Assembly: GCA_018224505.1 (NCBI GenBank)
Contig: JAGTVD010000194.1
Location: 1 to 6,484 of the forward strand
Length of the DNA stretch: 6,484 nt
Origin: Desulfatitalea sp.
Lineage (GTDB): Bacteria; Desulfobacterota; Desulfobacteria; Desulfobacterales; Desulfosarcinaceae
Direction: 5' to 3'
Shown: positions 5,338 through 6,484 of the stretch, piece by piece
Layout: each line of letters opens with the position of its first letter
How positions within the stretch are numbered: position 1 is the stretch's first letter
Made by a program: the position numbers and the translations under genes
Notes under the pieces: model-generated
The model's input: only the letters and a program-made list of their open reading frames with translations
The model's database searches: none
Told to the model about the DNA's origin: nothing

Positions 5338-6267
5338 ATGCATATTCTGACGACCATCGTTCCGATTTTCTTCGTTGTTGTCGTGGGCTGGGGTATCCAG
5401 CGCCGCGGTTTCCTGCCCGCGGCATTCGTGGAACCGGCCAACCGCCTGGTATACTACGTGGCCATTCCCGCCATGATGTTTCAAGCGATCATCAAATCCG
5501 ACCTGACCGCCTGGTTTCATCCGGGCCTTATACTGCTGACCCTGCTGGCCGCGGTCATCACCTATGCGGCCGCCTGGCTGATTTGCATTGCCACACGCAT
5601 CCCCCGATCGGCCACCGGAACGTTCATTCAGGTCTCGGGGCACGGCAACCTGGGGTACATCGGCCTGGCGGTAGCCTTCTATTACATGGGCAGCGAGGGC
5701 CTCGCCCATGCCAGCGTCATAGCCGGCTTTCTGATGATTTTGCAGAACATCTTATCCATCGTCGCCCTCCAGGCCTACGCCCCACAAAACGGCACGCTTC
5801 GTCAGGGCAGTCTTCATCAAATGGCGTTCAAGCTGCTGCGCAACCCGGTCATTGTCTCCGTGCTGGCCGGCATGGCGTTCTCGATCCTCGCCATCCCACT
5901 GCCGGTGGTAATTTCACGGACACTCACCATCCTCAGCGGCATGGCGCTGCCCATGGCCCTGCTGGTGATCGGCGCCTCGCTCTCCTTTCAACACATGAAA
6001 GCACAAGTCCTGATGGTCGTCGGTGCCACCGCCATCAAGCTGCTGTTCCTGCCCGGTGTGGGCTGGCTGCTGTTCTACATCTTTGGCCTGGCGGGCAGCG
6101 ACACACTGCCGGCATTGATCCTGCTGGCCTCCCCAACCGCCACCATTACCTACATCATGTCCCGGGAGATGCAAGGCGACACCGACCTGGCCTCCGCCAC
6201 CATCTCCGCCAGCACCCTGGCATCCGCCCTGACCTATATCGCGTGGCTTCAAGTGGGGACCGGGTAA
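5338..6267 (+). CDS. AEC-family (auxin efflux carrier-like) membrane transporter
   Basis: This 309-residue integral membrane protein fits the AEC family of secondary transporters, whose bacterial members move small organic anions such as malate or malonate. About ten hydrophobic segments are visible: roughly 4-20, 38-55, 62-84, 104-118, 123-145, 168-188, 199-216, 222-250, 256-275 and 287-304. Family hallmarks are the IPAMMF segment (43-48), GHGNLGYIGL (101-110) in the first half, LLRNPVI (166-172) at the start of the second half, and ASPTAT (264-269) near the end. The ATG at 5338 begins a typical AEC N-terminus, 10 bases after the SRAP-like stop; there is no good ribosome binding site close by, so translation is probably coupled to the upstream gene. 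The open frame extends back to 5176, but that part overlaps the SRAP gene and is not membrane-like. The transported substrate cannot be read from the sequence. Confidence 0.9.
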   Translation: MHILTTIVPIFFVVVVGWGIQRRGFLPAAFVEPANRLVYYVAIPAMMFQAIIKSDLTAWFHPGLILLTLLAAVITYAAAWLICIATRIPRSATGTFIQVSGHGNLGYIGLAVAFYYMGSEGLAHASVIAGFLMILQNILSIVALQAYAPQNGTLRQGSLHQMAFKLLRNPVIVSVLAGMAFSILAIPLPVVISRTLTILSGMALPMALLVIGASLSFQHMKAQVLMVVGATAIKLLFLPGVGWLLFYIFGLAGSDTLPALILLASPTATITYIMSREMQGDTDLASATISASTLASALTYIAWLQVGTG

Positions 6268-6368
6268 CCTCTCCTATAGAACATCGCAGCAATCCGATAC
6301 CCGCCGCAACCGCCACCACAAAGATGATATCCCTTTGAACCTCTGGATGACGGATGTGGTGGATCGAT

Positions 6369-6484
6369 TCAGGAAAGAATCCGCTTGGGGGTTTCCAGCA
6401 ACAGGCGGCCGGCGTTGGCGAGCTGGCGCCAGGTGAGGGCCCAGTTCTCTTGACGGCGGCGGGTTTCCAGGCAGCGCAGGAAGC
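6369..6484 (-). CDS. C-terminal end of an unrecognised protein (enters from right edge)
   Basis: On the minus strand an open frame enters from the right edge and ends at TGA (6371-6369), giving 37 residues that start FLRCLETRRR and end TPKRILS. It is rich in Arg and Leu, with two aromatic Trp residues in ENWALTW. GC-rich third codon positions fit the neighbours. The family is not recognised from so short a tail. It converges with the AEC gene across a 101-base gap (6268-6368) in which no clear terminator was found. Confidence 0.5.
   Translation of the reverse strand, partial: FLRCLETRRRQENWALTWRQLANAGRLLLETPKRILS

Noticed and set aside
6268..6368. Possible bidirectional terminator between the converging right-hand genes
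   Set aside because: No GC-rich stem followed by a T-run could be found on either strand.

Overview
The window looks like a chromosomal stretch of an anaerobic, moderately GC-rich Desulfobacterota-type bacterium (a sulfate reducer or relative). This is inferred from the gene set: an HdrC-like iron-sulfur protein, a CGGC metal-binding protein, a small FMN-binding split-barrel protein and sigma-54 control. No rRNA, tRNA, mobile element or CRISPR array is seen, so the taxon cannot be fixed from the sequence.

Layout. Positions 1-217 (minus strand) hold the N-terminus of an HdrC-like 4Fe-4S protein that runs off the left edge. Positions 218-640 hold no gene but carry a strong minus-strand -24/-12 (sigma-54) promoter at 393-409. 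Positions 641-2005 (minus) encode a one-component PAS / AAA+ / Fis-HTH sigma-54 activator. Positions 2006-2303 are the divergent control region, with two palindromic sites, a TATAAT box for the regulator and a plus-strand -24/-12 promoter at 2145-2161. Positions 2304-4258 (plus) encode a probable three-gene operon: FMN-binding split-barrel protein, CGGC-domain protein and COG1237-type metallo-beta-lactamase-fold protein. Positions 4360-6267 (plus) encode a MaoC-like hotdog protein, an internally deleted SRAP/YedK-like protein and an AEC-family transporter. Positions 6369-6484 (minus) hold the C-terminal end of an unrecognised gene that enters from the right edge.

The main result is a self-contained regulatory circuit readable from the DNA. 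An 11-bp palindrome, TGCA-N3-TGCA, occurs three times, all around the activator gene. Two copies lie 32 bp apart and sit about 107 and 139 bp upstream of the predicted start of the plus-strand sigma-54 promoter. The third overlaps the activator's stop codon, about 250 bp upstream of the predicted start of the minus-strand sigma-54 promoter that faces the HdrC-like gene. Copies one and three share a 19-bp block with 17 identities. The paired sites also overlap the activator's own predicted sigma-70 promoter, which suggests autorepression. The inferred model is that the activator, whose PAS domain carries a cysteine cluster, switches on the Hdr-like electron-transfer genes on one side and the FMN / CGGC / MBL operon on the other.

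A second oddity is the SRAP-like gene. It keeps a good ribosome binding site and an open frame, but has Arg in place of catalytic Cys2 and lacks the central segment that normally carries the catalytic Glu. The MaoC-like protein next to it also lacks the usual catalytic Asp.
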